From positions 1 to 60,043 of the forward strand of contig NZ_SSMW01000146.1 in the NCBI RefSeq assembly GCF_004799405.1: 60,043 nt of DNA, in the 5' to 3' direction. The translations under genes and the position numbers were made by a program. This DNA comes from Bradyrhizobium sp. Lineage in GTDB: Bacteria > Pseudomonadota > Alphaproteobacteria > Rhizobiales > Xanthobacteraceae. This document shows positions 1 to 8,933 of the stretch, one piece after another. Numbering within the stretch: the first letter of the stretch is position 1; each line of letters begins with the position of its first letter. The notes below the pieces were generated by a model that saw only the letters and a program-made list of their open reading frames with translations, was not told the origin of the DNA and made no database searches.

Positions 1-36
1 GCAAACACTTATCGTTGAGACCGAAGGAGAGCACAG

Positions 37-879
37 ATGGCGATTAAGGATATCTTCATGCCGCTCGTCGGTGAGCCCGACACGGCGGCGATTGCCGCGA
101 TCGAAAAATGCGTAGCGGTGGCCGGCGGCTTTGGCGCCCGGGTCAGCGCGTTGGCGGTTGAGGAAGATATTCTGGTCCGGCCGAAGGTGATGATCTCGGA
201 TGACCTCGACAATACGGCGGCGGTCGAGGCCGTGCGCAGCGTGTCGGACGCGCGTGGTCTGCTGAAGGCGTTTGACAACGCTGCGATCCGGTTTGGGGTT
301 CGCAACGAACAAACCCTCAGCCGGCTCGCTGTTGCGGACGTCCCGGGGAATCTCGCAGAATGCGCACGACTCAGGGACCTGTCCCTCGTCCTCGTGAAAA
401 CTGATGATGACCGGTCGGAACGGACGGTTGAGCGGTTGATATTCGAATCGGGCAGGCCGATCCTGATGTGCCCGGAGGAATTTGCGAGCGAATTGCCGGT
501 GGCGTTCGACGACGCCGTGATTGCCTGGGACCATACGGCGCCGGCCGCACGCGCCGTTGCCGATGCACTGCCGATACTTCAGTCGGCACGCAAGGTGCGC
601 GTTATTACTGCAACCGACGACAAAACAACGGCAGAACTGGCATCCGGGGCAGCGCTGGTAAGTCATCTGGCGGAACATGGAGTCAAGGCGACGTTCGAAA
701 CGGTGAAAGTCGACCGCAGCTCGGTCGGAAAGGTCTTCGAGGCCTACGTCAAGGCCAATACGATCAGCGTGCTGGTGATGGGCGCCTATCGTCACTCGCG
801 GCTAAATGAAATCATGTGGGGCGGCGCCACCAAGACCGTCATCGCACGGCCACCATGTTGGGTGCTAATGTCGCACTAG
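37..879 (+). CDS. Universal stress protein (UspA family)
   Basis: A 280-residue cytoplasmic protein of tandem-UspA length. The C-terminal half carries the family's nucleotide-binding signature, seen as MGAYRHSRLNEIMWGGATKT near residues 247-266 (the G-x2-G-x9-G-S/T type loop). The N-terminal half keeps the fold-like spacing but has no clear loop, so it is probably a non-binding Usp repeat. A good ribosome site (AAGGAG, bases 24-29) precedes the ATG. UspA proteins bind ATP and help cells survive starvation and redox stress; the specific role here is unknown. The next gene, 61 bases downstream on the same strand, is an acyl-CoA synthetase/acetyltransferase fusion, and the two may be co-transcribed. 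Confidence 0.85.
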   Translation: MAIKDIFMPLVGEPDTAAIAAIEKCVAVAGGFGARVSALAVEEDILVRPKVMISDDLDNTAAVEAVRSVSDARGLLKAFDNAAIRFGVRNEQTLSRLAVADVPGNLAECARLRDLSLVLVKTDDDRSERTVERLIFESGRPILMCPEEFASELPVAFDDAVIAWDHTAPAARAVADALPILQSARKVRVITATDDKTTAELASGAALVSHLAEHGVKATFETVKVDRSSVGKVFEAYVKANTISVLVMGAYRHSRLNEIMWGGATKTVIARPPCWVLMSH

Positions 880-940
880 CGGCCGGGTTCGTACGCCGGT
901 AGCCCCATGCGCGGTCTGCGCCATCCGGACCATTGACCTG

Positions 941-3643
941 ATGTCCACCTACCGACTCAAAAGTCTGCTTGCGCCCCGGTCGGTCGCGCTGGTCGGAGCG
1001 AGCCCGCGGCCTGGTTCGGTGGGGCGGCCCATTCTCGGGAACATTCGCAAGGCGAAGTTCAAGGGCGAATTCGGTTTGGTGAATACGCATTACGCCGAGA
1101 TCGACGGCGTCGCCACGGTCGGCAGCTTGAGTCGATTGCCTTTTGTCCCCGAACTCATCGTGATCACGGCGCCGACCGCAGCAGTCGCAGGTCTCATCGA
1201 CGAGGCGGGAAGTCTCGGCACCGCAGGTGCCCTTATCGTCTCCGCCGGGCTTGGCCATGGTGCGGGATCGCTGGCGGAAGCCGCCGAGCGCGCCGCCCAT
1301 CAATATGGAATGCGGCTGATCGGGCCAAATTGCCTTGGTATCATGATGCCCGGTGCGGCCCTCAATGCGAGCTTCGCCGCGCATATGCCGTCTGCGGGAA
1401 ATCTGGCGTTGATTTCTCAATCCGGTGCGATCGCTGCGGGCATGGTGGATTGGGCGGCGCAGCGCGAGGTGGGGTTCTCCGGGATCGTTTCGATCGGCGA
1501 CCAGCTCGACGTCGATATCGCCGATCTGCTGGACTACTTTGCGCTTGACGGCGGCACGCGCGCGATCCTGCTCTATGTCGAAGCGATCAAGGACGCTCGC
1601 AAGTTCATGTCCGCGGCGCGTGCCGCCGCAAGGGTCAAGCCTGTCGTCGTGGTCAAATCCGGCCGCATGGCGCAGGGAGCAAAGGCTGCCGCGACCCATA
1701 CCGGCGCGCTGGCCGGATCGGACGCGGTCTATGACGCCGCGTTCCGTCGCGCCGGCATCCTGCGGGTATCGGATCTCCGCGAGTTGTTCGACTGCGCCGA
1801 GACGCTGGGGCGCGTCGAATCGCCGCCGGGAAAGCGGCTGGCGATTTTGACGAACGGCGGTGGCATCGGCGTTTTGGCGATCGATCGTCTGGTCGAACTC
1901 GACGGAATCCCGGCGGCGATCGAGCCTGCCACCCGCAAGAAGCTCGATGCGGTCCTGCCGAACACCTGGTCCGGATCAAACCCCCTGGACATCGTCGCCG
2001 ACGCCGACGCGGCGCGCTATGCCGCGGCACTTGAGGTGTTGCTGGCCGACGCGGGCAATGACGCGATCCTGGTAATGAACGTTCAGACCGCAATCGCGCC
2101 GGCCGATGAGATCGCAGCTACCGTCACCGACATCGTCTGCAAGTACCGCCAGCAGCATCTTGGGCGGCTCAAACCAGTGCTCGCGGTTTGGGTCGGCGCG
2201 GATCCGAAAATCATCGATCTGCTGAGCGGCGCTCGGATTCCGAATTACCCAACCGAAGACGATGCAGTGCGCGGCTTCATGCATTTGGTAGGGCATCGCG
2301 AGGTTACGGCGACGCTGGCCCGAGTCCCCCCGGCGTTGCCGAGCGAATCTGCTCCCGATTCCGATGCTGCCCGGCAAATCGTTACTGCGGCGCTGTCCGA
2401 GGGCCGCCAGTGGCTCGACCCCGTTGAGATCGCGCGGCTGTTCGATGCCTATCAAATCCCGATGGTGCCGACGTTCGCGGCCGCCGACGCCGAGCAAGCC
2501 GTTGCGCACGCATCCGCGCTTTTTGCTCAGGGCGCAACGGTAGTCCTCAAGATCATGTCGCGAGACATTGTCCATAAATCCGATATCGGCGGTGTCGTTC
2601 TCAATCTTACCAGCGTTGACGCCGTGCGCGGTGCGACGGCCGGTATCCTCGCACGGGCGAAAGCGCTGCGTCCGGAGGCGCGGATTGCCGGTGTCGTGGT
2701 GCAGGCGATGGTGGTGCGGCCGAAGGCGCGTGAGTTGATTCTTGGTCTGGCCGATGACCCCACCTTTGGTACTGTGGTCGTATTCGGACACGGCGGCACG
2801 GCCGTCGAGATCATCAACGACAAGGCGCTGGCGCTTCCGCCGCTCGACCTGCAACTGGCTCGCGACCTCGTCGAGCGCACCCGCGTCTCGCGGCTGCTGC
2901 GCGCCTACCGGGACGTGCCGGCGGTCAAGCCTGATTCCGTCGAGATGGTTCTGGTCAAGCTGGCGCAGATGGCGGCAGATATTCCGGAAATCCGCGAGCT
3001 CGACATCAATCCGTTGCTGGCGGATCAAACCGGCGTGCTGGCGGTGGATGCGCGCGTTGCCGTCGGGCAAACCAAGCGAAAGTTCGCAGGCTCGGGTCCT
3101 GCCAACTTCGCGGTCCGGCCCTACCCGTCGCAATGGCAGCGGCACATCGAGGTGAAGGATGGCTGGCGGGTTTTTGCGCGCCCGATCCGCCCCGAGGACG
3201 AACCGCAGATCCATGAATTCCTGCGTCACGTCAGCAGCCAGGATCTGCGGTTACGTTTCTTCGCGCCGATGAAGGAGTTTTCCCATGAGTTCATCGCCCG
3301 TTTGACGCAGCTGGACTACGCGCGTGCGATGGCCTTTGTCGCGTTCGACGAAGCCACCAACGAACTGGTTGGCGTGGTTCGGATTCACTCGGATTCGATC
3401 TACGAGAACGGCGAATACGCAATCCTGCTCAGGTCCGATCTCAAGGGCAGGGGACTGGGCTGGGCGCTCATGCAGCTGATCGTCGAATATGCCACATCCG
3501 AGGGATTGAAACGCATATCGGGTCAGGTGCTTCAGGAAAACTCGGTGATGCTGAATATGTGTCGCGATCTCGGTTTCGCGGTAAAGTCCGACGCGGCAGA
3601 CCAGGCGCTTTGCGACGTGACGCTGGAACTAAAGAATACTTGA
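941..3643 (+). CDS. Acyl-CoA synthetase (NDP-forming) / GNAT acetyltransferase fusion
   Basis: A 900-residue fusion with the Pat/Pka architecture: CoA-binding Rossmann domain (about 8-130), succinyl-CoA-ligase-like domain (about 145-450), ATP-grasp domain (about 490-700) and a C-terminal GNAT domain (about 725-890, with RGLGWA as the acetyl-CoA loop). Proteins of this type either make acetyl-CoA with NDP formation or act as lysine acetyltransferases. The motif THTGALAGSD places His253 where succinyl-CoA synthetase has its phosphorylated histidine. From memory, E. coli Pka has Asn at this point, so this protein may keep synthetase activity. The start is chosen by the typical N-terminus (LLAPRSVALVGAS); no strong ribosome site is visible. 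It follows the universal stress gene. Confidence 0.88.
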   Translation: MSTYRLKSLLAPRSVALVGASPRPGSVGRPILGNIRKAKFKGEFGLVNTHYAEIDGVATVGSLSRLPFVPELIVITAPTAAVAGLIDEAGSLGTAGALIVSAGLGHGAGSLAEAAERAAHQYGMRLIGPNCLGIMMPGAALNASFAAHMPSAGNLALISQSGAIAAGMVDWAAQREVGFSGIVSIGDQLDVDIADLLDYFALDGGTRAILLYVEAIKDARKFMSAARAAARVKPVVVVKSGRMAQGAKAAATHTGALAGSDAVYDAAFRRAGILRVSDLRELFDCAETLGRVESPPGKRLAILTNGGGIGVLAIDRLVELDGIPAAIEPATRKKLDAVLPNTWSGSNPLDIVADADAARYAAALEVLLADAGNDAILVMNVQTAIAPADEIAATVTDIVCKYRQQHLGRLKPVLAVWVGADPKIIDLLSGARIPNYPTEDDAVRGFMHLVGHREVTATLARVPPALPSESAPDSDAARQIVTAALSEGRQWLDPVEIARLFDAYQIPMVPTFAAADAEQAVAHASALFAQGATVVLKIMSRDIVHKSDIGGVVLNLTSVDAVRGATAGILARAKALRPEARIAGVVVQAMVVRPKARELILGLADDPTFGTVVVFGHGGTAVEIINDKALALPPLDLQLARDLVERTRVSRLLRAYRDVPAVKPDSVEMVLVKLAQMAADIPEIRELDINPLLADQTGVLAVDARVAVGQTKRKFAGSGPANFAVRPYPSQWQRHIEVKDGWRVFARPIRPEDEPQIHEFLRHVSSQDLRLRFFAPMKEFSHEFIARLTQLDYARAMAFVAFDEATNELVGVVRIHSDSIYENGEYAILLRSDLKGRGLGWALMQLIVEYATSEGLKRISGQVLQENSVMLNMCRDLGFAVKSDAADQALCDVTLELKNT

Positions 3644-3691
3644 GGACAGCAAAGAAACGTCGCCGCCGAATCGCCGATCTTCAGTGCGCAT

Positions 3692-3925
3692 TCATCGTAC
3701 GACCGGGTTTTTGGCCCGGCTCGGAAGTGCCACAAGCGCGACGAGGACCATTCCGAACAAACCGATATTTTGCACCATCATCAGAAAGAAGGCGACTTGA
3801 ATCTGCCAGTTCGACTCTTTACCCTCTGCGATCGGGGCCGCGTCCGGGACGATGAACATGCGAGCCACATAAGCGGCTGCGAAGATCGAAGCGAACAGCA
3901 GCAGGCATTTGAGAAAAGTGCGCAT
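3692..3925 (-). CDS. Small two-helix membrane protein, unknown function
   Basis: A 77-residue protein with two hydrophobic segments (about 4-24 and 44-66) separated by a polar loop, so it is predicted to sit in the inner membrane as a hairpin. I do not recognise a family. It is the last gene of a leftward run (DUF883, holin-like, unknown 133-aa protein, this gene) with short spacings, which suggests a role in envelope maintenance or stress. It ends 49 bases from the end of the convergent synthetase gene. Confidence 0.55.
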   Translation of the reverse strand: MRTFLKCLLLFASIFAAAYVARMFIVPDAAPIAEGKESNWQIQVAFFLMMVQNIGLFGMVLVALVALPSRAKNPVVR

Positions 3926-3941
3926 AGGACATCCCGAGTGA

Positions 3942-4343
3942 CTACAGGTGATTTACCGACGCTACGCGATAGGTGTGCAGCTTGCCGTCCTCGTTGATCG
4001 AAACATATTCGCCGGATACGAAACGTTCATCCGCGAAGTGAAATCCGATTTCGTCCGGCGCTTTTTCGTAATGAAAGGCCCAGCCGCCGCCCTGGCGATG
4101 AACGAGACGGCCGTGGTCATCTTCCCGGTCCGGCCGCAATCGGGCGATCCGACATGCGTCGCGATGCTTCCGCCACAGCTCCGCATCAATCCGGTCATCC
4201 GCATCCAGCGGCGCGACGATGACGTAGGCGACGGCGCGGTCGCCCTCGGGGTGGCCGGGTTCGCGCGCGAGCTCGATCCGGATCTGCCGAAACTGCGTCG
4301 GCAGCGAGGTATTCAGGATCGGCTTCGGATTGGCTGTCTGCAT
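3942..4343 (-). CDS. Conserved hypothetical protein (133 aa)
   Basis: A soluble, charged 133-residue protein with no signal peptide or membrane segment and no motif that I recognise. It starts 12 bases after the end of the holin-like gene, so it is very probably co-transcribed with it. The C-terminal half (GWAFHYEKAPDEIGFHFADE, then a short beta-rich stretch ending in TYRVASVNHL) looks like a small beta-sheet domain. Codon use is like that of the neighbours, and the reading frame is undisturbed. Function unknown; the neighbours point to envelope or stress physiology. Confidence 0.6.
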   Translation of the reverse strand: MQTANPKPILNTSLPTQFRQIRIELAREPGHPEGDRAVAYVIVAPLDADDRIDAELWRKHRDACRIARLRPDREDDHGRLVHRQGGGWAFHYEKAPDEIGFHFADERFVSGEYVSINEDGKLHTYRVASVNHL

Positions 4344-4355
4344 GTCGGTCTCGCT

Positions 4356-4847
4356 TCATTTCTGCTCGGTGGCGGGTGCTGTCGCAGCCGCCGGGGTTGC
4401 CGGCTTCTTCAAGCTCCTGATGATGATCGTAATCAGCGGCACGATCAGCAAAGGCAGTACGCCGTTTAACGGATGATGGATCATTCCGGAAACCTGCGAC
4501 TGCAGCGCCCGCGCTTCGAGCTGCAGTGCATCGATTGCGGAAGAGTGGATTTCGGTCGCGAGTTCGAGTTCGCGCCCCGCCGGCGGCCTCGCGGCGATCA
4601 CGAAGAGAACCGCGGCAATTGCGAAGTTGATCGCGCCGAGAATGGCCGCGGCGGATATGGCGCTCCAGACCTGGACTAGTGCGAAATAGGCCGAAAGCTC
4701 CAGCATGAGCAGGCCGAACGCTGCGATCAACGCCGCAAATGCTCTCAGCCCCAGACCAAACAGCAGATGACGCATCCTGAGATCGGCGATAATCCTGTCG
4801 GTGCGCCACAGCACACGTAAGTGCTTGAGGATATTCTCCGTGTTCAT
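4356..4847 (-). CDS. Holin-like membrane protein (phage_holin_3_6 / holin-X type)
   Basis: A 163-residue protein with two closely spaced hydrophobic helices in the first half (about 26-55 and 60-86) and a third near 130-147, ending in an Ala/Pro/Thr-rich tail. The pattern matches the bacterial 'phage holin family' proteins that commonly sit beside DUF883/YqjD genes in alphaproteobacteria; despite the name they are usually not prophage genes. No other phage gene is present here. It starts one base after the DUF883 stop codon, so translation of the two is probably coupled. Confidence 0.65.
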   Translation of the reverse strand: MNTENILKHLRVLWRTDRIIADLRMRHLLFGLGLRAFAALIAAFGLLMLELSAYFALVQVWSAISAAAILGAINFAIAAVLFVIAARPPAGRELELATEIHSSAIDALQLEARALQSQVSGMIHHPLNGVLPLLIVPLITIIIRSLKKPATPAAATAPATEQK

Positions 4848-4848
4848 C

Positions 4849-5124
4849 CTAGTGTTTCCTCAACATGAAGCCGATAACGACGCCGAGCGCGAAGGCGGAA
4901 GCGAGCGAGGTAATCGGCCGATCCGCGATGAGATTGTCGAGGTGGTCTTCCTGCTCGTTCAAGGTCTCGCTGAGATCATTCAGCGCGGCCTTGATCTGAT
5001 CGGCGAGATCATCGGCGCGGCTCTTCGAGGCGTCGAAAATGCCCTCTTTTGTGGTGTTCAGGAGACGCGCGACGTCACCCTTGAGCGTATGCAGCTCATC
5101 TCTTAATTCGCTTGAATCGAACAT
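4849..5124 (-). CDS. DUF883 / ElaB-YqjD family protein
   Basis: A 91-residue protein made of a long amphipathic coiled-coil-like region (residues 3-65) followed by one C-terminal transmembrane helix (about 70-88) and a basic end (RKH). This is the layout of the ElaB/YqjD/YgaM group, in which E. coli members are C-tail-anchored inner-membrane proteins that bind ribosomes in stationary phase. The conserved core 'RPITSLASAFALGVVIGF' corresponds to the family's tail (usually P..S...A...G...G). It is the first gene of the leftward stress/envelope cluster, divergent from the lipid transporter. Confidence 0.8.
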   Translation of the reverse strand: MFDSSELRDELHTLKGDVARLLNTTKEGIFDASKSRADDLADQIKAALNDLSETLNEQEDHLDNLIADRPITSLASAFALGVVIGFMLRKH

Positions 5125-5294
5125 CGGTCTTGCCTCTGCCGCATCATTTGATTGGAATGTTACGTCAGTCCGCTGTAGCGGAATTGATTTGCGTCAACCG
5201 GCCGGCCGCCGATTTTACCGTTCTTGAGGCAGGTCAATCGCAATGGGTCGTCCCGGTTTAAAAGGCGTCTATTCCATTGAAGGGGAATACCAAT

Positions 5295-6431
5295 TTGACA
5301 ACTGCTCCTCAGTTAATGGCCACGCCATCAGGCGACGTGCTTGAACTGCGTCCGGCCGGGTCTTGGACTGCGGCCAATGTCACGGCCCTGGAGGCGCTCT
5401 CCGGCGCCGTGTCGGCGCAGCTTGACCGCTCGAAGACCGTGAGGCTGGATTTGGCCGGCGTGCGCGAGCTCGATACGATCGGTGCCTGGCTGCTCGAGAA
5501 AATATCACGCCGCGCGACATCCGCCGGTCATCGCACCGAAGTGGTCGGCGTCGCCGATAACTATGCCGGTCTGATCGAGGAGGTCCGTCAGGTCAATCGT
5601 CACAATCCCGTGCCGCCGCCCGCGCTTAGCCCTGTTGTGGTCAAGGTGAACGATGTCGGCCGCTCCGCGGTCAGCGCGAGCGAAGACGTCACCGTGTTTC
5701 TGCAGATGCTGGGGTCGCTTTTTCTGGCGCTCGCCAGCCTGCTGCGCAGACCACGATCGCTGCGGCTAACGTCTCTGGTCTATCAGCTCTACAAGGTCGG
5801 CTGGCAGGCTATACCGATCGTGGTGCTGATCACCTTCCTGATCGGCGCCATCATCGCGCAGCAGGGCTTCTTCCATTTCCGCAAATTCGGCGCCGATTCC
5901 TACGTCGTCGACATGGTCGGCATTCTGGTGCTGCGCGAACTGGGCGTCTTGATCGTTGCGATCATGGTCGCCGGCCGCTCGGGGAGCGCCTACACCGCCG
6001 AGCTTGGCTCGATGAAAATGCGCGAGGAAATCGACGCGCTGTCGACCATGGGCCTTGACCCCGTTGAAGTGCTGATTCTCCCCCGCATTGTCGCGCTGGT
6101 TTTCGCGCTGCCGATCCTGAGCTTCATCGGCTCGATTGCCGCGCTCTATGGCGGCGGTCTGGTGGCACAATTCTATGGCGGCATGGGGCCGGCGATCTAT
6201 ATTGCGCGGCTGCATGACGCCGTATCCGTCACCCACTTCGAGGTCGGCATGATCAAGGCGCCTTTCATGGCGCTGGTGATCGGCATCGTCGCCTGCAGCG
6301 AAGGCTTGCGTGTGAAGGGAAGCGCCGAGTCGCTCGGCAAGCAGACGACGACCTCGGTGGTGAAATCGATCTTTCTGGTGATCGTTCTCGACGGGCTGTT
6401 CGCGGTCTTCTTTGCATCGATCGGAATGTGA
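5295..6431 (+). CDS. mlaE: MlaE-type lipid ABC transporter permease with N-terminal STAS domain
   Basis: The permease of a Mla/MCE phospholipid transporter. Residues about 10-105 form a STAS (MlaB-like) domain, and the remainder is the MlaE permease with about five membrane helices, including the conserved stretch ELGVLIVAIMVAGRSGSAYT and the EIDAL coupling motif. In E. coli, MlaB and MlaE are separate proteins. I chose the TTG at 5295 because AAGGGG (5280-5285) lies nine bases upstream; the upstream in-frame TTG at 5277 overlaps that site and has none of its own. It overlaps the ATPase gene by four bases (GTGA), so translation is coupled. Confidence 0.88.
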   Translation: MTTAPQLMATPSGDVLELRPAGSWTAANVTALEALSGAVSAQLDRSKTVRLDLAGVRELDTIGAWLLEKISRRATSAGHRTEVVGVADNYAGLIEEVRQVNRHNPVPPPALSPVVVKVNDVGRSAVSASEDVTVFLQMLGSLFLALASLLRRPRSLRLTSLVYQLYKVGWQAIPIVVLITFLIGAIIAQQGFFHFRKFGADSYVVDMVGILVLRELGVLIVAIMVAGRSGSAYTAELGSMKMREEIDALSTMGLDPVEVLILPRIVALVFALPILSFIGSIAALYGGGLVAQFYGGMGPAIYIARLHDAVSVTHFEVGMIKAPFMALVIGIVACSEGLRVKGSAESLGKQTTTSVVKSIFLVIVLDGLFAVFFASIGM

Positions 6432-7207
6432 CGATGCAGGAATCTGCCCCGCAGTTCGCGATTAGCGTCCGTGATCTTGTGGTCGGCTTCGGCACGCACG
6501 TCGTGATCGACCATCTGTCGCTGGATGTCCGCAGGGGCGAGATCCTTGGCCTGGTCGGGGCTTCCGGCGGCGGCAAGTCGGTCTTGATGCGAACCATCAT
6601 TGGGCTGATTCCGCGTCGGAGCGGAGTGATCGAAGTCATGGGCGCTGCTATCACCCAGGATCGGGTCACCCAGATGGCCGCGGGCAGATGGGGCATTCTG
6701 TTCCAGCAGGGCGCGCTGTTTTCATCACTCACCGTGAGACAGAATGTCCAGTTTCCGCTGCGCGAAAATCTGGTGCTGTCGCAGGCGCTGATGGATGAGA
6801 TCGCAACCGCCAAGCTCGAAATGGTGGGGCTGGCGCCGGAAGATGGCGACAAGTTTCCTTCCGAATTGTCGGGCGGCATGACCAAGCGCGTGGCGCTGGC
6901 CCGCGCGCTCGCGCTCGATCCCGCGATCGTGTTTCTCGACGAGCCAACCTCGGGGCTGGATCCGATCGCGGCGGGCGATTTCGACGTCCTGATCAAGACA
7001 TTGCAGAAAACCCTCGGGCTAACGGTGTTCATGGTTACCCATGACCTCGCCAGCCTGAATACCGTCTGCGATCGCGTCGCGGCACTCGCGGATGGCAAGA
7101 TCGTCGCCATCGGACCGATGCGCGAACTGCTTCAATCCGAGCATCCCTGGGTGCGGGCCTACTTCCACGGCAAGCGCTCCCTGATGCTGCAACCAAAAGC
7201 GAGTTAA
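6428..7207 (+). CDS. mlaF: MlaF-type ABC transporter ATPase
   Basis: A 259-residue ATPase subunit. Visible motifs are Walker A GASGGGKS (about 43-50), signature LSGGMTKR, Walker B with AIVFLDEPTSGLDP, and the switch histidine in MVTHD. LSGGM followed by TKR is typical of the MlaF/Mkl subgroup serving MCE transporters. Translation starts at a GTG overlapping the permease stop codon; an ATG two codons later (6434) is an alternative. The substrate-binding MCE protein starts three bases after this gene ends, so the three genes form one operon. Confidence 0.92.
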   Translation: MTMQESAPQFAISVRDLVVGFGTHVVIDHLSLDVRRGEILGLVGASGGGKSVLMRTIIGLIPRRSGVIEVMGAAITQDRVTQMAAGRWGILFQQGALFSSLTVRQNVQFPLRENLVLSQALMDEIATAKLEMVGLAPEDGDKFPSELSGGMTKRVALARALALDPAIVFLDEPTSGLDPIAAGDFDVLIKTLQKTLGLTVFMVTHDLASLNTVCDRVAALADGKIVAIGPMRELLQSEHPWVRAYFHGKRSLMLQPKAS

Positions 7208-7210
7208 GAG

Positions 7211-8317
7211 ATGGAAACCCGTGCACCTTTCGTCGTTGTCGGCGCATTCGTTCTGGCGGCCATTGTCGCCGTGTTCGGTTTCGTCTACTGGCTCCACAAT
7301 ACCGGCGGACTCGGTCCGCGCGCGAGCTACCACATCCAGTTCGAAGGCTCGGTGCCCGGGCTGTTGGTCGGCGCCGCCGTGCTGTTCAATGGCATTCGCG
7401 TCGGCGAGGTAACGGATCTCGGCCTCGCACCGGACAGTCCGCGTCGCGTCAATGCGACGATCTCGGTGGCCTCGACGACCCCGGTGCGTTCGGACACCAA
7501 GGTTGGCCTTGAGTTCCAGGGCCTGACCGGCGTTCCCGTTATCGCGCTCGAAGGCGGCACGTTGCTTGCGAATTCAGGCCCGGTGACCACGCTGGTTGCC
7601 GAGCCCGGCGCGGGTGAGGGCATGACCCAGGCTGCCCGCAGTGCGTTGCGGCGGGTCGATTCCGTACTGGCCGAAAATGCGGAGCCGTTGAAGAACACCA
7701 TCGCCAATCTGCAGGTCTTCTCGGAGGGCCTGGCGCGAAATACCGGCAAACTCGACAGTATCGTCGCCGGACTCGAAAAGATGACCGGCGGCGGGACGCC
7801 GGAACGGAAAATCACTTACGATCTGCATGCGGCGCAGGGCTTCGCGGCCCCCGGCAAGCCTATCAAGGGACAATTGGCCCTGCCGGAACCGACGGCGGTT
7901 GCGATGCTCGAGACGCAGCGAATGCTGTTCTCGCCGACCGGGGACGTTGCGGGATTTGCGGATTTCCTGTGGGCCGATGCAGTTCCGAAGTTGCTCCAGG
8001 CCAGATTGATTGAGAGCTTCGAGAACTACGACATCGCTCATGCACCGTTGCGGACGGCGGATATCGGACAGGCGGACTTTCAGCTTCTCATCGATGTCAG
8101 GCGTTTCCGGGTTGTGACGGATTCAGCGCCGACCGCTGAAATTGGATTGTCAGCGAGAATTGTCGACAAGGACGGCAAAGTCATCGCGTCGCGTCTGTTC
8201 GAGGAAAGCCAGAAATTCGACAACATCGATCCGCCGGCAGCCGTCGCCGCATTTGACGTTGCGTTTGGTCGAATTGCGAAGGCTATGATCGCCTGGACCG
8301 CGCAGGCACTGCAGTAG
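7211..8317 (+). CDS. mlaD: MlaD-type MCE protein fused to an ABC auxiliary (PqiC/YmbA-like) domain
   Basis: A 368-residue periplasmic lipid-binding subunit. An N-terminal anchor helix (about 5-28) precedes one MCE domain (about 38-120) and a helical stretch to about 195. Residues about 215-368 match the ABC-type transport auxiliary lipoprotein domain (PF03886): a short strand region with 'PEPTAVAMLETQR', then FADFLWADAVPKLLQARL, then a repeat-like beta segment and an AAFDVAFGRIAKAMIAW helix. That domain is normally a separate lipoprotein. There is no lipobox here, because the domain is tethered through the MCE protein. It is the third gene of the transporter operon; the next gene converges on it after 12 bases. 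Confidence 0.85.
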   Translation: METRAPFVVVGAFVLAAIVAVFGFVYWLHNTGGLGPRASYHIQFEGSVPGLLVGAAVLFNGIRVGEVTDLGLAPDSPRRVNATISVASTTPVRSDTKVGLEFQGLTGVPVIALEGGTLLANSGPVTTLVAEPGAGEGMTQAARSALRRVDSVLAENAEPLKNTIANLQVFSEGLARNTGKLDSIVAGLEKMTGGGTPERKITYDLHAAQGFAAPGKPIKGQLALPEPTAVAMLETQRMLFSPTGDVAGFADFLWADAVPKLLQARLIESFENYDIAHAPLRTADIGQADFQLLIDVRRFRVVTDSAPTAEIGLSARIVDKDGKVIASRLFEESQKFDNIDPPAAVAAFDVAFGRIAKAMIAWTAQALQ

Positions 8318-8329
8318 CAGCTCGAAAAA

Positions 8330-8647
8330 TCATTCCAGCGTCTTTAGATATGACAGCAGGTCATGAATCTGGTCGGGATCAAGTTCAAAAGCCGGCATCG
8401 CCGGATGGCCCGTATAGATGCCCTCGGCAAACGCTTCAGCGAGCGTCTCGACCGGATAGCGATTGTGCAGGGTTCGGAACGGCGGCGCGATCTTGAGCGG
8501 GCTGGGGGTCGTTCGATCGACCGAGTGGCACCGCGCGCAGTTTGTCAGCGCATATTTCTTGCCACGCTGCTCGGCGGGCGACATCGCCAGAGCCGGTGCC
8601 ATAAGCGTCAGTGCAACAAGCATTTGACGCAAAGACAATCTCAGCAT
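8330..8647 (-). CDS. Small periplasmic cytochrome c
   Basis: A 105-residue monohaem class I cytochrome c. Residues 1-21 form a signal peptide (cleavage near LAMS), the haem-attachment site is CARCH (Cys37, Cys40, His41), and Met84 in the segment HPAMPAF is the likely second axial ligand. The C-terminal helix DQIHDLLSYLKTLE is typical. It probably shuttles electrons in the periplasm; the donor and acceptor are not encoded nearby. It converges with the MCE gene. The shared upstream region with the cupin gene holds an Fnr/FixK-like half-palindrome, which would suit an electron-transport gene. Confidence 0.9.
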   Translation of the reverse strand: MLRLSLRQMLVALTLMAPALAMSPAEQRGKKYALTNCARCHSVDRTTPSPLKIAPPFRTLHNRYPVETLAEAFAEGIYTGHPAMPAFELDPDQIHDLLSYLKTLE

Positions 8648-8762
8648 TGGGGACCGATCCCTTCACATTGCGACGAAAGCTTTGAGCTAACCGGCGATAT
8701 CTCGGCGAAACAGCTTCCTTTGATCGATAACCAATATGCGTACCAGCCGTCAACTCGGTGAA

Positions 8763-8778
8763 TGTGATTTCGATCAAA
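8763..8778. promoter_or_regulatory. Possible Fnr/FixK/CRP-type half-conserved operator
   Basis: TGTGATTTCGATCAAA: the right half (ATCAA) fits Fnr/FixK sites exactly, while the left half (TGTGAT) fits CRP better. It lies between the divergent cytochrome c gene (116 bases upstream of its start) and the thiol-dioxygenase-like gene (156 bases upstream). Low confidence, because one half deviates from each consensus. Confidence 0.3.
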
Positions 8779-8933
8779 CCGGCGAACGCGTCACTCACCT
8801 GTCCTTCCGCGACCCGTCATCAGGTTCGTGTCGTGGTCCCGATCCGAATCAACATATTGCTCTCCGTTCGCCAATCATTGCATAATACCAGCCAGCCGCG
8901 GGCAACACGTGGATAAACACGACGGAGGGAGCC

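Noticed and set aside
4356..4847. Prophage remnant suggested by the holin-like gene
   Set aside because: No other phage gene, attachment site or change in composition is present, and this family normally accompanies DUF883 genes on chromosomes.
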